64,000 bases of DNA from Lentibacillus jeotgali (lineage in GTDB: Bacteria; Bacillota; Bacilli; Bacillales; Amphibacillaceae), in the NCBI RefSeq assembly GCF_000224785.1, contig NZ_AGAV01000023.1, positions 1-64,000 of the forward strand, read 5' to 3'. Position numbers and translations under genes: made by a program. Within the stretch, counting starts at the first letter, position 1; each line of letters starts with the position of its first letter. Shown here piece after piece: positions 34,833 to 44,629 of the stretch. The notes beneath the pieces are model-generated. The model did no database searches. It saw only the letters and a list, made by a program, of their open reading frames with translations, and had not been told where the DNA came from.

Positions 34833-36113
34833 ATGAAGGAAAAAAAGATTGAGTTCAATAGGCTGTCACTTCAATTCAAAATTACAGATGAAGACTGGCA
34901 ATTACAATTGGCCAAATCACAGACACATGTGAACGATCCCCGGCAAATTCGCATATTGACCGGAGCTTCGGAAGATACTTTTGTGCCAGTGGAAGTTCAA
35001 GATGAAGGGGATGCGTTCACTTTTTCATTTTTGGTTGACCAAAATAAGAAAACGTGGAAGGACCTGAACCAGCTTCATCGTCATGAAAAATTACGCCTTC
35101 TGTGTAACCTGGCTCAGGTAAAAAAGTATCTGTCCACCCGGCTGACATTTTTCCTTCATCCTGACAATGTGGTATTTGATGATAACCTGCTTCCTTTTAT
35201 TATTTATCGGGGAGTCCGCAATTTAGTGCCTCCATTCGATATGAGTGAACAGGACTTTACGAAGCAGCTAAAATGTTTCAGTATTGCTCTTTTCTCTGAA
35301 AAGTTTAGTTTCGAACAGTTGTATAATGGTGGATTGGATAATGCAAAGGAAACTGAATTTGAGCGCAGTGTAACTGAAGCACCAGATCTTGGGCAGTTAA
35401 TTGCTTTTTTGGAAGAAAGTTATCAGGATGAACAGGATAAAGCTGAGAAAACGATGCAGATGGTCTCTGTTAAACGTTTCCGTCTATTTAAAAGACTAAC
35501 CGTGATAATGAGTATTGTGGCGGTTTTATTGGGGGCGCCACTCGTTTATTTTGGGTTAGTAAGTCTTCCATATCAGCAGCATCAACTGGATGCCCATGAA
35601 GAATATCTGGCATCTGATTATGGAGGTGTCATTTCAGCGCTGGAAGGTGAAAATGCGGAAAACCTGCCCCAGGCTTCAAAATATATTCTTGCACATTCTT
35701 ATATCAATACTGAGCAATTATCTGATAGCGAAAAAAGTAACATTATGAATAATGTTAGTCTGAAAAGTAATGAAGACTATCTGCTGTATTGGATCTATAA
35801 TGGACGCGGTGAATTTGAGACAGCAATGAATAAAGCTAAATACCTTGGCGATCCACAGCTTGTCATGCACGGACTGATCAAACAGATTGAGCACGCAAGC
35901 AATAACCCGGATTTAAGCGGATCAGAACGGGACGAAAAGCTCAAAAATCTGGAGAACGAACTAAAGGAATACCGTGAAGAATACAACTTGGAAGCGGATA
36001 AGGGAGAAAGCGGATCTGGCAGTGACACTGAGCAAGCGGACGACAATGCACAAAATGCTGAACAAAATACTTCTAGTGATGCTAATTCGGGGGAAAACAA
36101 TAACAATGAATGA
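34833..36113 (+). CDS. essB: T7SS pseudokinase-like membrane protein EssB (YukC)
   Basis: 426 residues. The N-terminal 215 residues form the cytoplasmic pseudokinase-like domain (LNQLHRHEKLRLLCNLA, FFLHPDNVVFDDNLLPF). One helix at about 225-245 (VIMSIVAVLLGAPLVYFG) leads to an external helical domain, and the end is a Glu/Asn/Ser-rich tail. EssB bridges EsxA and EssC in the secretion complex. The 90-base gap before it holds a small inverted repeat (ATATGTTG/CAACATAT, 34764-34796). Confidence 0.94.
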   Translation: MKEKKIEFNRLSLQFKITDEDWQLQLAKSQTHVNDPRQIRILTGASEDTFVPVEVQDEGDAFTFSFLVDQNKKTWKDLNQLHRHEKLRLLCNLAQVKKYLSTRLTFFLHPDNVVFDDNLLPFIIYRGVRNLVPPFDMSEQDFTKQLKCFSIALFSEKFSFEQLYNGGLDNAKETEFERSVTEAPDLGQLIAFLEESYQDEQDKAEKTMQMVSVKRFRLFKRLTVIMSIVAVLLGAPLVYFGLVSLPYQQHQLDAHEEYLASDYGGVISALEGENAENLPQASKYILAHSYINTEQLSDSEKSNIMNNVSLKSNEDYLLYWIYNGRGEFETAMNKAKYLGDPQLVMHGLIKQIEHASNNPDLSGSERDEKLKNLENELKEYREEYNLEADKGESGSGSDTEQADDNAQNAEQNTSSDANSGENNNNE

Positions 36114-36181
36114 TGAAATCCCGGAGATTATTCACTGCAAACAAGATAGCCACTTGACTAGGTGATGAGAGGAAGAAACTG

Positions 36182-39100
36182 ATGGCACAGAAAACACTTA
36201 TGGTAAGTTACAACGATCAACTGCATAAATGCCATTTTACCGATGGGGCCCCGAAGGAAATGACAGTGGGAAACAACTGGATCGATACGTTGACTTTTTC
36301 AGGGATTGGCCAGTCCATATCCATTAAGTGGGATGGAGATGCTTGTTATATTGATGATCAATTACTGAGTACCAATAAGCAATTAACACTGTCAGATGGG
36401 GAGCCAATCAACTTTTTTCTGACTGAGCCAACAGAAGTATATATATACGATACTGCTGGGGAGAACACGATAACATTTGGCACAGATAATTATAATGATG
36501 TTGGCATTGCGGATACAAATGCCGACATTCTTCTATTCCGGGAGAAAGCACATCAAGGTTTTCAGCTAGAGGTTCATGCAGGCGAAGTCTATCATAATTA
36601 TTCGCGTACACATGGCGATGTTCACGTAGAAACTGGAGATAAGCTGTTCTTTGATGGCGCAGAGCTGTTGATACGTGAAGAGGACATCCAGATAAGACCC
36701 TCAGGAAAAAAGGTCACATCCAAATTAATGCCGCTTGCAGAAACTGATGGTTCGTTCAGTCCGGAATATCCGGATTATCACCGTTCACCCCGGATTATCT
36801 ACCGGGAGCCGGTGGAAAAGCGAATAATTGCCAAACCAACCAACAAACCATCAAAACCAAGTGAGCAGCTGGCCAGGACGATTGTACCGCCCCTCGTTAT
36901 GATTGCAGCTCTTGTGATCATTTCGGTCATACAGCCAAGAGGGATTTATATTATCGTGATGCTCGCAATGACTGTGACAACAATCATTTTTTCCATTACG
37001 TCTTACATCAAAAGTGTCAGGCAATTTAAAGCTGATATGAAGCACCGTGATAAAACCTATCGTGACTATTTAAAGCGCAAAATGAAGGAATTATATCATG
37101 CGACAGAGGAACAGCGTCACGCCTTGGAGTATCACTACCCAAATGTTGAACAAATCCGGCAAATGGTGCTGCAGGTGAATGCACGCATATACGAACAAAC
37201 GATCTTCCATCATGATTTTTTACATTTCCGAACCGGACTGGGTGATGTAAAAAGAAGTTTTGAGATTGATTTCAATGAAGAAGAGTTCACTCAGGAACAG
37301 GATGATTTGGAAGATAAGGCACGGGAGTTATTTTTACAATATCAAGGGTTAACAAAAGTTCCTGTCGTGACATCACTTGTGAATGGTCCCGTTGGCTATA
37401 TCGGACAGCGGGAACTTGTGCTGGAACAATTGCAGTTACTTGCTATGCAAATAGCGTTGTTTCACAGCTATCATGACGTGCAATTTGTCACCATATTCCC
37501 GGAAGACGAAAAGCCGGAATGGGAATGGATGCGCTGGCTGCCACATGCAAGCCTGCAGGACTTGAATGTGCGCGGATTTGTCTACCATGAACGGTCACGG
37601 GACCAAATACTTCATTCGATGTATCAAGTATTGAAAGAACGCCAGCATGTACTCGATGAAAAAGAGAACAGTAATGAAAAGACATACTTTTCGCCGCATT
37701 ACGTGATCTTCATAACGGATGAAAAGCTGATTCTCGATCATACCATTATGGAGTTCTTCAATGAGGACCCAAGTGATCTTGGTGTATCATTGATATTCGT
37801 TCAGGATGTCATGGAATCCTTGCCGGAACATGTGACAACGGTCATCGATATCCGTGATCAGAAAAACGGGAATATTGTTTTGGAAGAAGGGGAATTGGTT
37901 AATAAAGGATTTGCTCCGGATCATTTCCCAGCTGATTTCGATAAGGAAGATGTTTCAAGGGGACTCGCTCCGCTTAATCATCTGCAGAGTCTGAAAAACT
38001 CAATACCGGAAAGTGTTTCCTTCCTGGAAATGTATAACGTTGAAAAAGTGGAAGAACTCGGTATTCAACAGCGGTGGAATCTGAATGAAACATATAAAAG
38101 TATGACCGTACCACTCGGTTTACGGGGAAAAGACGATATTGTCCGGCTTAATTTGCATGAGAAAGCACACGGTCCGCACGGCTTAGTTGCTGGTACAACA
38201 GGGTCCGGTAAATCAGAAATCATTCAATCTTATATTATTTCGCTTGCCGTTAATTTTCACCCGTATGAAGTGGGCTTTTTATTGATTGACTATAAAGGCG
38301 GCGGCATGGCGAATTTATTCAAGAACCTGCCGCATTTGCTTGGAACAATTACAAACCTGGACCGGGCACAATCCTTGCGTGCTCTGACTTCGATTAAAGC
38401 GGAACTGAAAAAACGGCAGCGTCTTTTTGGTGAGCATGATGTAAACCATATTAACCAATATCAGAAGTTGTATAAACAGGGCAAGGCAAGTGAACCAATG
38501 CCACATCTCTTTTTGATTTCGGATGAATTTGCTGAGTTGAAATCAGAACAGCCTGACTTTATGGATGAACTTGTTTCAACTGCAAGAATCGGCCGTTCAC
38601 TCGGGATACACCTGATTCTGGCAACTCAGAAGCCAAGCGGTGTTGTTGATGATCAAATTTGGTCAAACTCGAAGTTCAAGCTGGCTCTAAAGGTACAAAA
38701 TGCAAGTGATTCAAACGAGGTTCTGAAAACTCCGGATGCAGCGGAAATTACGCTGCCAGGCCGTGCTTATTTGCAGGTTGGCAATAATGAGATCTATGAA
38801 TTGTTCCAAAGTGCATGGAGTGGAGCCGATTACGTTCCTGATAAAGAAGACCATGAATATATCGATACAACCATTTATGCCATTAATGAATTAGGACAAT
38901 ATGATATTTTAACGGAAGATTTAAGCGGATTAGATAAGAAAGAAGAAGTGGAAAGTGTGCCGACAGAATTGGATGCAGTAATCGACTACATACATGATTA
39001 TACAGAAATGCAGCAGATTGAACCGTTGCCGCGGCCATGGCTCCCGCCGCTGCCTGAGCGGATTTTTGCGAAAGATCTGCATCCGGTTGGGTTTAAGGAA

Positions 39101-40633
39101 TCGTGGGCAGAACCTAAGAAGCCATTGAAAGCAACGATTGGCATGTTGGATCAGCCGGAACTTCAAGCGCAGGAACCGTTCACACTCAATCTGACGAAAG
39201 ACGGTCATATTGCGGTGTTCTCAAGTCCGGGATACGGGAAATCCACCTTCCTGCAAAGCCTGGCGATTGACCTTATTTATCAGCACAACCCGGAACATTT
39301 GCATATTTATTTGCTGGACTTTGGCACAAACGGCTTATTACCGTTGAAAAACATCCCGCATGTAGCAGATACATTATTGCTGGATGAAACCGAAAAAGTC
39401 TGGAAATTGATAAGACTGTTATCCAATGCCATTACTGAGCGAAAAGGTAAATTAAGTCAGTATGGGGTTGCCGATATGGCAATGTATGAAAAAGCAAGCG
39501 GGAAAACGGTTCCAAATCTCTTAATCACAATTGATAACTATGATTCTGTCAAGGAAGCAGATTTTGGCGATGAGTTTGATAGGATAATCACGCAAATTGC
39601 TCGTGAAGGGGCAAGTGTCGGTATTCACTTAGCTATCAGCGCAGGCCGGCAAAATGCCATGCGAATGCCACTTCTATCGAACATCAAACGGCAATTGTCA
39701 CTGTACTTGATTGATGAGATGGAAGTCCGTTCGATTATTGGTAAGACCGATCTGGAAATCGAGGAAATACCAGGCCGAGGGATTGTTAAATTGGATGACC
39801 CGGCACTATTCCAAACAAGTTTGCCTGCTGAAGGTGAAGAGGCACTTGACATTATTGATGAAATCCAGGAACTTGCTAAAGAGATGGAAGACTACTGGGA
39901 TGGCGGCTTGCCTGACAGAATCCCAATGATGCCTGAAGGAGTCATTGATTTTGAAGCATTCAGGGAAAATAGAAAAACAAGGGATTTGGCTGAGAAAAAG
40001 CAGCTTCCGTTGGGTCTTGAATTCGAGGAAGTGACACCACTTGCCTTTGATCCGGTGAAATCCGGTTTCTTGACCGTTGTCAGTGACAGGAAAGATGGGC
40101 TTGATAAACTGACGAATGCACTGGCGAAAAATATGACAGTACTTCAAGAGCCTTACCAAACCATGATTATTGATACAGCTGATAAGGCGCTGTCTGACAC
40201 GGGTGATGTGATGAATGCATATATATCAGAATCAGAAGGTCTGACGGCGATAAAGCGCGATATCATGGCAGAAATTAATAAACGTTTAAACGGTGATGAT
40301 AATGGAACAAAATGGCTGATTCTCATTAGGGATTTAAAAGATTTTGCTGAAAGAAGTTTTCTGCTGGAAGAGGATTTATCTGTCATATTTGAACAGGGTC
40401 CCAATGTAGGCGTTCATTTTATCATCTGTGGTGATTACGGTTATATTGGAACCAGTTTCGAACAGACAGCGAAATTCGTTCGTAAGCTCTCAACTGTGGG
40501 ATTGATGAGCATGCGACTTGGCGATCAGGATATCTTCAATCAGCCGTTTATCCGAAAAGAAAAATATCCGGATGCGTACGAGTGCTATTACGCAATGGAT
40601 CATGAACATATCAAACTAAAAGTACCGAGGTGA
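36182..40633 (+). CDS. essC: T7SS motor ATPase EssC (FtsK/SpoIIIE type)
   Basis: 1483 residues, a single polypeptide. Two N-terminal FHA-like domains (about 1-200), two transmembrane helices (about 230-275), then tandem ATPase domains. D1 has Walker A GTTGSGKS at about 671-678 and Walker B LFLISDEF at about 776. D2 has SSPGYGKST at about 1014-1022. D3 from about 1280 lacks a clear Walker A. EssC drives export of WXG100 and LXG substrates. It is the last core gene; effector genes begin 11 bases later. The C-terminal part determines which effectors fit, so the adjacent LXG set is its likely cargo. Confidence 0.96.
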   Translation: MAQKTLMVSYNDQLHKCHFTDGAPKEMTVGNNWIDTLTFSGIGQSISIKWDGDACYIDDQLLSTNKQLTLSDGEPINFFLTEPTEVYIYDTAGENTITFGTDNYNDVGIADTNADILLFREKAHQGFQLEVHAGEVYHNYSRTHGDVHVETGDKLFFDGAELLIREEDIQIRPSGKKVTSKLMPLAETDGSFSPEYPDYHRSPRIIYREPVEKRIIAKPTNKPSKPSEQLARTIVPPLVMIAALVIISVIQPRGIYIIVMLAMTVTTIIFSITSYIKSVRQFKADMKHRDKTYRDYLKRKMKELYHATEEQRHALEYHYPNVEQIRQMVLQVNARIYEQTIFHHDFLHFRTGLGDVKRSFEIDFNEEEFTQEQDDLEDKARELFLQYQGLTKVPVVTSLVNGPVGYIGQRELVLEQLQLLAMQIALFHSYHDVQFVTIFPEDEKPEWEWMRWLPHASLQDLNVRGFVYHERSRDQILHSMYQVLKERQHVLDEKENSNEKTYFSPHYVIFITDEKLILDHTIMEFFNEDPSDLGVSLIFVQDVMESLPEHVTTVIDIRDQKNGNIVLEEGELVNKGFAPDHFPADFDKEDVSRGLAPLNHLQSLKNSIPESVSFLEMYNVEKVEELGIQQRWNLNETYKSMTVPLGLRGKDDIVRLNLHEKAHGPHGLVAGTTGSGKSEIIQSYIISLAVNFHPYEVGFLLIDYKGGGMANLFKNLPHLLGTITNLDRAQSLRALTSIKAELKKRQRLFGEHDVNHINQYQKLYKQGKASEPMPHLFLISDEFAELKSEQPDFMDELVSTARIGRSLGIHLILATQKPSGVVDDQIWSNSKFKLALKVQNASDSNEVLKTPDAAEITLPGRAYLQVGNNEIYELFQSAWSGADYVPDKEDHEYIDTTIYAINELGQYDILTEDLSGLDKKEEVESVPTELDAVIDYIHDYTEMQQIEPLPRPWLPPLPERIFAKDLHPVGFKESWAEPKKPLKATIGMLDQPELQAQEPFTLNLTKDGHIAVFSSPGYGKSTFLQSLAIDLIYQHNPEHLHIYLLDFGTNGLLPLKNIPHVADTLLLDETEKVWKLIRLLSNAITERKGKLSQYGVADMAMYEKASGKTVPNLLITIDNYDSVKEADFGDEFDRIITQIAREGASVGIHLAISAGRQNAMRMPLLSNIKRQLSLYLIDEMEVRSIIGKTDLEIEEIPGRGIVKLDDPALFQTSLPAEGEEALDIIDEIQELAKEMEDYWDGGLPDRIPMMPEGVIDFEAFRENRKTRDLAEKKQLPLGLEFEEVTPLAFDPVKSGFLTVVSDRKDGLDKLTNALAKNMTVLQEPYQTMIIDTADKALSDTGDVMNAYISESEGLTAIKRDIMAEINKRLNGDDNGTKWLILIRDLKDFAERSFLLEEDLSVIFEQGPNVGVHFIICGDYGYIGTSFEQTAKFVRKLSTVGLMSMRLGDQDIFNQPFIRKEKYPDAYECYYAMDHEHIKLKVPR

Positions 40634-40644
40634 GGGGGGATTAG

Positions 40645-41058
40645 ATGACGTCACTTAGCACTTTACGTTCGCGAAAGACAACTGTTTTACAGGGGATGGA
40701 TAATTCGCGAACTCAAATATCCATTTTAGAGGATAAGATTAGTCGATTACAAAAAGCCTCAAGTACACTTTCTAATAACATTTCGCAATTAGAAACCACA
40801 AAAAGTACAGTTGATACTATGACTGTTGACGGAAATAGATGGAAAGGTGAGAGTGAGCAAAAATTTGAGGATAACTACAGTGCATACAAGGAAAGTGTAA
40901 ATGAATATGCTAGGAAAGTAAATGATGCTAAGGAAACCATTGATGAAGATATAAGAAGGTATGGGGAAATGAGAGCTAACTACGTGGCTGGTTTAGACAA
41001 TTTGGAACACACACTTAATTCTCTTGATAACCAAATTAAAGCAGAAGAAAGGAAATGA
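40645..41058 (+). CDS. YwqH-like helical T7SS effector partner (DUF5082)
   Basis: 137 residues, almost entirely helical coiled-coil, with a W-K-G near residue 66 (NRWKGESEQKFEDNY), recalling the WXG turn. The pattern fits the DUF5082/YwqH family, whose members precede LXG toxins and act as targeting partners or chaperones. Starts 11 bases after essC, GAGGGGGG ahead, so effector cassette and machine share a transcript. Confidence 0.82.
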   Translation: MTSLSTLRSRKTTVLQGMDNSRTQISILEDKISRLQKASSTLSNNISQLETTKSTVDTMTVDGNRWKGESEQKFEDNYSAYKESVNEYARKVNDAKETIDEDIRRYGEMRANYVAGLDNLEHTLNSLDNQIKAEERK

Positions 41059-41062
41059 TTAA

Positions 41063-41368
41063 ATGACAAAAGAGATTGGTATAAATATGGGTGTTTTTAG
41101 TTCTAATATTTCTAAACTCAGGTCGTCGGTTTCAGCTTTGGATGGTAGCATTAAAAAAGATTGGACTTATAATAAAACAAATATCAGTCCATTAACGAAT
41201 GACTTAGAAAATACAATTAGAGCAATGGAACTGTTAAAAAGATATATATCCCTTATGGAAGCAGATATAAATACATTAGAAATTATAGGAGAAAGGTTAC
41301 AAGAAATAGATGACAGGTTAGGAGATCAGATTGAAAGTATGCCAAATAACCCGCAACCCATACGTTAA
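41063..41368 (+). CDS. YwqI/YxiC-like helical T7SS effector partner (DUF5344)
   Basis: 101 residues, helical hairpin, no WXG motif. Starts MTKEIGINMGVFSSNISKL, similar to YwqI/YxiC proteins. Four bases separate it from the gene before and about 15 from the LXG gene after. Pairs of such small helical proteins bind the LXG domain to form the export signal (known as Lap proteins in streptococci). Confidence 0.82.
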   Translation: MTKEIGINMGVFSSNISKLRSSVSALDGSIKKDWTYNKTNISPLTNDLENTIRAMELLKRYISLMEADINTLEIIGERLQEIDDRLGDQIESMPNNPQPIR

Positions 41369-41383
41369 TTGAGGAGGGATCTA

Positions 41384-42820
41384 ATGGGCCATAAGGTAGA
41401 TATATCTGAAGTTATTGAGTTTGCAAATGAACTAAAAACAGTATCCAATGACATTAAAACAAATTTAGATCAAGTTATAACAAGTATTGATCAAGTCAAG
41501 TCAATGGATACTTTCTCAGGGGAAGCAGCTAATAATGCTAAAACGTACTTTGAAGACTTTCATAAAATAAGTGCTATTGATGTGTTTAAAGAACTATTCA
41601 CGGATCTCACTGATCATTTAAATAGTCATTTAGAATCATTCAAGTCTAATGTAGACGCAGGTGGATCGGCGATTATTCAAAGCGATTACTTAAGTGATGG
41701 GGCAACACAAATAGATATTAATTATCAAAAAATAAGTAGTGTTAATGATAATGTTCAGAGAGCCATAGACACTATATTAGATATTTCAAGTGTAAGTTCA
41801 CCTGTATTTTATTCTGTAACGGGTGATAAAAGAGATGTAACTGAAAAAATTACAAAGACAGAGGAAAATGTATCTTCTTTTACAAGTGAAGGAAATTATC
41901 AAGATTCACAAACAAAAGCTCTTATGCAACGTATTGAACAAACCCTAAATAAAGTGAAATCAACGAATGGTGAAGATAGGTTTACGGATCACAACGTCAG
42001 TGTTGCAACAGAAAAATTAAAAGATGCAGCTGCTGTGTCTGCAGCTGGAGTTGTTGGGACAGTTGCCAGTATAGAAATAGCTAGAGCAGCTAAGAACAAG
42101 GGATTGAGTGTATCAAAATATGTTAAAAATGGAAAAACCACATACAGAATTAATGCAAGTGAAGCCGCATTAAAAGAGTTAGGTGTTGAACCAGATAAAC
42201 ATGCTCAATATGCTTTAAAACAAAGTACAAAATCAGGTGCAGCAAGAGCTCCCCTGAATTATTACGATAAGAAAACAGGTCGACAGGTGTGGTCTAAGAC
42301 AGGTCAAAGGGTTATAAAAAGTAACCCTCCCATGCAAGCTTATAATGATAAAGCTTCTAATAAAATGAAATTTAAATCAGTGGGTAAAGCAACTGTAAGT
42401 GCTACGAAAAACAGTGTAACAGCAGATTTAAACCCCAAAAATGTCTCAGAGGATTTAAATTCGAAAAATATCAATGGTGTCGCTAAAGGCGTCGGCAAAG
42501 GGTTAGGAGTAGCCGGTGTAGGGTTAAATTATTATGCAAATTATAATGACGCCAAAGTAGATGGGCTGACAGGTGAAGAAGCACATACACGTGCTGCAGT
42601 AGATACAACGATTGACACTGCAATTGGTGGAGCAGTACAGGCTGGATTCACAGCTGCTGGAACTGCTTTTATTCCAATTCCGGGTGTTGGAACAGCTATA
42701 GGAGCTGCAGCGGGAATATTTGCTAATATGGCTTTGAATACTGGGGTCGGTAAAAGTAATAAGTCAGTAATGGATAGGGCAAAAGATGCATTTCATAATT
42801 TAACGAGTTGGTTTAGTTAA
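41384..42820 (+). CDS. LXG-type T7SS effector with glycine-rich hydrophobic C-terminus
   Basis: 478 residues from ATG 41384 (GGAGGG six bases ahead). Residues 1 to about 200 are a long helical LXG-like domain (VIEFANELKTVSNDIKTNL, FSGEAANNAKTYFEDFHK). A middle basic region follows (KYVKNGKTTYRINASE, YDKKTGRQVWSKTGQ). The C-terminus from about residue 404 is hydrophobic and rich in Gly/Ala (IDTAIGGAVQAGFTAAGTAF, then VGTAIGAAAGIFANMAL), a glycine-zipper type segment. No nuclease motif is seen. It likely inserts into membranes, as TelE-type LXG toxins do. The next gene encodes a six-helix protein that suits membrane immunity. Confidence 0.82.
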   Translation: MGHKVDISEVIEFANELKTVSNDIKTNLDQVITSIDQVKSMDTFSGEAANNAKTYFEDFHKISAIDVFKELFTDLTDHLNSHLESFKSNVDAGGSAIIQSDYLSDGATQIDINYQKISSVNDNVQRAIDTILDISSVSSPVFYSVTGDKRDVTEKITKTEENVSSFTSEGNYQDSQTKALMQRIEQTLNKVKSTNGEDRFTDHNVSVATEKLKDAAAVSAAGVVGTVASIEIARAAKNKGLSVSKYVKNGKTTYRINASEAALKELGVEPDKHAQYALKQSTKSGAARAPLNYYDKKTGRQVWSKTGQRVIKSNPPMQAYNDKASNKMKFKSVGKATVSATKNSVTADLNPKNVSEDLNSKNINGVAKGVGKGLGVAGVGLNYYANYNDAKVDGLTGEEAHTRAAVDTTIDTAIGGAVQAGFTAAGTAFIPIPGVGTAIGAAAGIFANMALNTGVGKSNKSVMDRAKDAFHNLTSWFS

Positions 42821-42834
42821 GGAGAGTCTAAGTG

Positions 42835-43614
42835 ATGTTATTAAATAAATTTAGTGAAAAGGATTTTGCGGTTTTAAGGAGGACTTTCGAATCTGGAAGA
42901 CAAAGCCCAAGTTCTATGAGTGGAATGTTAATTTTGGCAGTTATTTTGCAGAGTCTTATGTTTTTTTTAATATATGTTGTAGCAGCAGATCGCTCATACT
43001 TTCCTAACAAAGAAAGCATATTTGTTATTCATCTAGGGATAACACTGTTACTCATGATACTATCTATTGTATATGCAGTCCCTTCAATTTATATGAAACA
43101 ACAAAAAGCACAATATTTAATAATAATATTAGTATCGCAAAATTTATTTGGTCTTTTATTATATATAGGTGCACTATTCTTTTTAGGAAAAAATCAAAAT
43201 ATCTCTGTGCAATCTTTATTATTGTTTTCGTCTATTACGCTAATATTCGGGTTATTAGTTTTTATAATAACTGCAGTTCGATTTTTTCTTTTACTAAAAA
43301 AGGGGCACTATCGAGAAGGATCCAGAAAAGATGAGAGCAGGAGAAAATTTGAGAAAAACTCTTATATACCTATCGTTACTGTAGGGAGCTTGGGTTTAGT
43401 GTATATCATTCAATATTTAATTCGAACATTCGATTTTATTTTTGATCTTGAAATATTTGTAATGGTTTTGTTAGGTGTTGGATTATTTTACGCCATGCTT
43501 TTTGTCCTGCCTGAACAACTCGTGATTCTTTATTGTAAATATCGCTTTGAAAGCTTTAATTTTAGTAAAGATGGAAATTTACAACCATTTGGAATAGATA
43601 GAAAGGATGCTTAA
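42835..43614 (+). CDS. Six-helix membrane protein, candidate immunity to the LXG effector
   Basis: 260 residues, six predicted helices (MLILAVILQSLMFFLIYVV is the first), short loops, no enzymatic motif. It starts 14 bases after the LXG gene; GTG 42832 or ATG 42835 both fit the GGAG upstream. A polytopic immunity protein is what a membrane-inserting toxin would need. I do not recognise the family; assignment rests on position and topology. Confidence 0.6.
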   Translation: MLLNKFSEKDFAVLRRTFESGRQSPSSMSGMLILAVILQSLMFFLIYVVAADRSYFPNKESIFVIHLGITLLLMILSIVYAVPSIYMKQQKAQYLIIILVSQNLFGLLLYIGALFFLGKNQNISVQSLLLFSSITLIFGLLVFIITAVRFFLLLKKGHYREGSRKDESRRKFEKNSYIPIVTVGSLGLVYIIQYLIRTFDFIFDLEIFVMVLLGVGLFYAMLFVLPEQLVILYCKYRFESFNFSKDGNLQPFGIDRKDA

Positions 43615-43616
43615 AT

Positions 43617-44069
43617 ATGCAAATAGAAGTACGGTCACTCATTTTTGAAAATCTACTTATTTATAAAACAAAACAATTAAGAGAGGATTGGCAAATGGGG
43701 TTTTTTATGATGGAAGACTTTACGCTTGCTGAAGGCATATATAAAAATGGCCCAACTTTTTTTTCAGTAGCACCAGAAAAAGGTGAAAATAAATTTGGTA
43801 ACTTCACGTATTATTTACCAATTAGCGAACCTGTTATCCTTTCAGATGAAACAGACTTTCAATTTCAAGAACGGTTTCATATTGAAGAAGCATTAGTTTT
43901 ACGACAGGCGAATGAAACTAATGATTTTCATACTGCATATAAAGAAGTCAAAAAATATGCTAATGAAAATAATATGTTAATAGCTGACACATTTTATTGT
44001 GTGTTATTGGATGTATTTGATGAATATATCATTGATTTATATGTGCCTTTACAAGATTGGGGGGGGTAA
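43617..44069 (+). CDS. DUF5085 family protein, copy 1
   Basis: 150 residues, soluble. The pattern QMGFFMMEDFTLAEGIYKNG, FSVAPEKGENKFGNFTYYLP and DTFYCVLLDVFDEYIIDLYV fits DUF5085, a family found almost only in LXG/YwqJ loci. The fold may resemble GyrI-like effector domains. Two bases after the membrane gene. Role unknown; possibly immunity or chaperone. Confidence 0.75.
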   Translation: MQIEVRSLIFENLLIYKTKQLREDWQMGFFMMEDFTLAEGIYKNGPTFFSVAPEKGENKFGNFTYYLPISEPVILSDETDFQFQERFHIEEALVLRQANETNDFHTAYKEVKKYANENNMLIADTFYCVLLDVFDEYIIDLYVPLQDWGG

Positions 44070-44070
44070 C

Positions 44071-44514
44071 ATGATTGTAGACAATCATTACATAGCTTGC
44101 CGATATGTCGCATCAAAATATTACAGTTTTGTTCCAGAAGAAATTGATATTGCGATTAAAGATTTTCAATCAATTTTAGAAAATCATGGTTATCATTCAG
44201 ATGGAAGAATGTTTTTTTCTATTTTAAGTGATCCAACAGATGAAGTAATGAATGCTGAAATTTTTTTGCCAATTTGGGAAGATCATTTTACTATACAAGA
44301 TAAGGAACAAGTTAATTTCCATAGCTATTTATTAATTAAGCCAATGATCATGACACGAGTTATAGAAGATTTTGATGAACAATCACAGATAAAATATTGG
44401 GAGCTCATTGATTATCTTCAGCGAAATAGATTAAAACAAAGGACCCCGATATTTGTTGAGTTTAAGAATAGCCATTTGGGACGGAAATATATAGAAATGA
44501 GTGTTGGATTCTAA
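44071..44514 (+). CDS. DUF5085 family protein, copy 2
   Basis: 147 residues from ATG 44071 with GGGGGG ahead, one base after copy 1 stops. Distant paralogue of copy 1: the same order of strands (DGRMFFSILSDPTDEVMNAE, HSYLLIKPMIMTRV). The two may form a heterodimer. Last intact gene of the effector cassette; decayed sequence follows. Confidence 0.7.
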   Translation: MIVDNHYIACRYVASKYYSFVPEEIDIAIKDFQSILENHGYHSDGRMFFSILSDPTDEVMNAEIFLPIWEDHFTIQDKEQVNFHSYLLIKPMIMTRVIEDFDEQSQIKYWELIDYLQRNRLKQRTPIFVEFKNSHLGRKYIEMSVGF

Positions 44515-44629
44515 ATAGGCATTAGATTAGAAAATAAAAGGACTGATAAGCAAAGGAAGAAAAATAGAAATTTCTGCTTTTTAAAGAAATGACTCTATGA
44601 ATAATCCAACCCTAAGGAAAGGGAACTAT

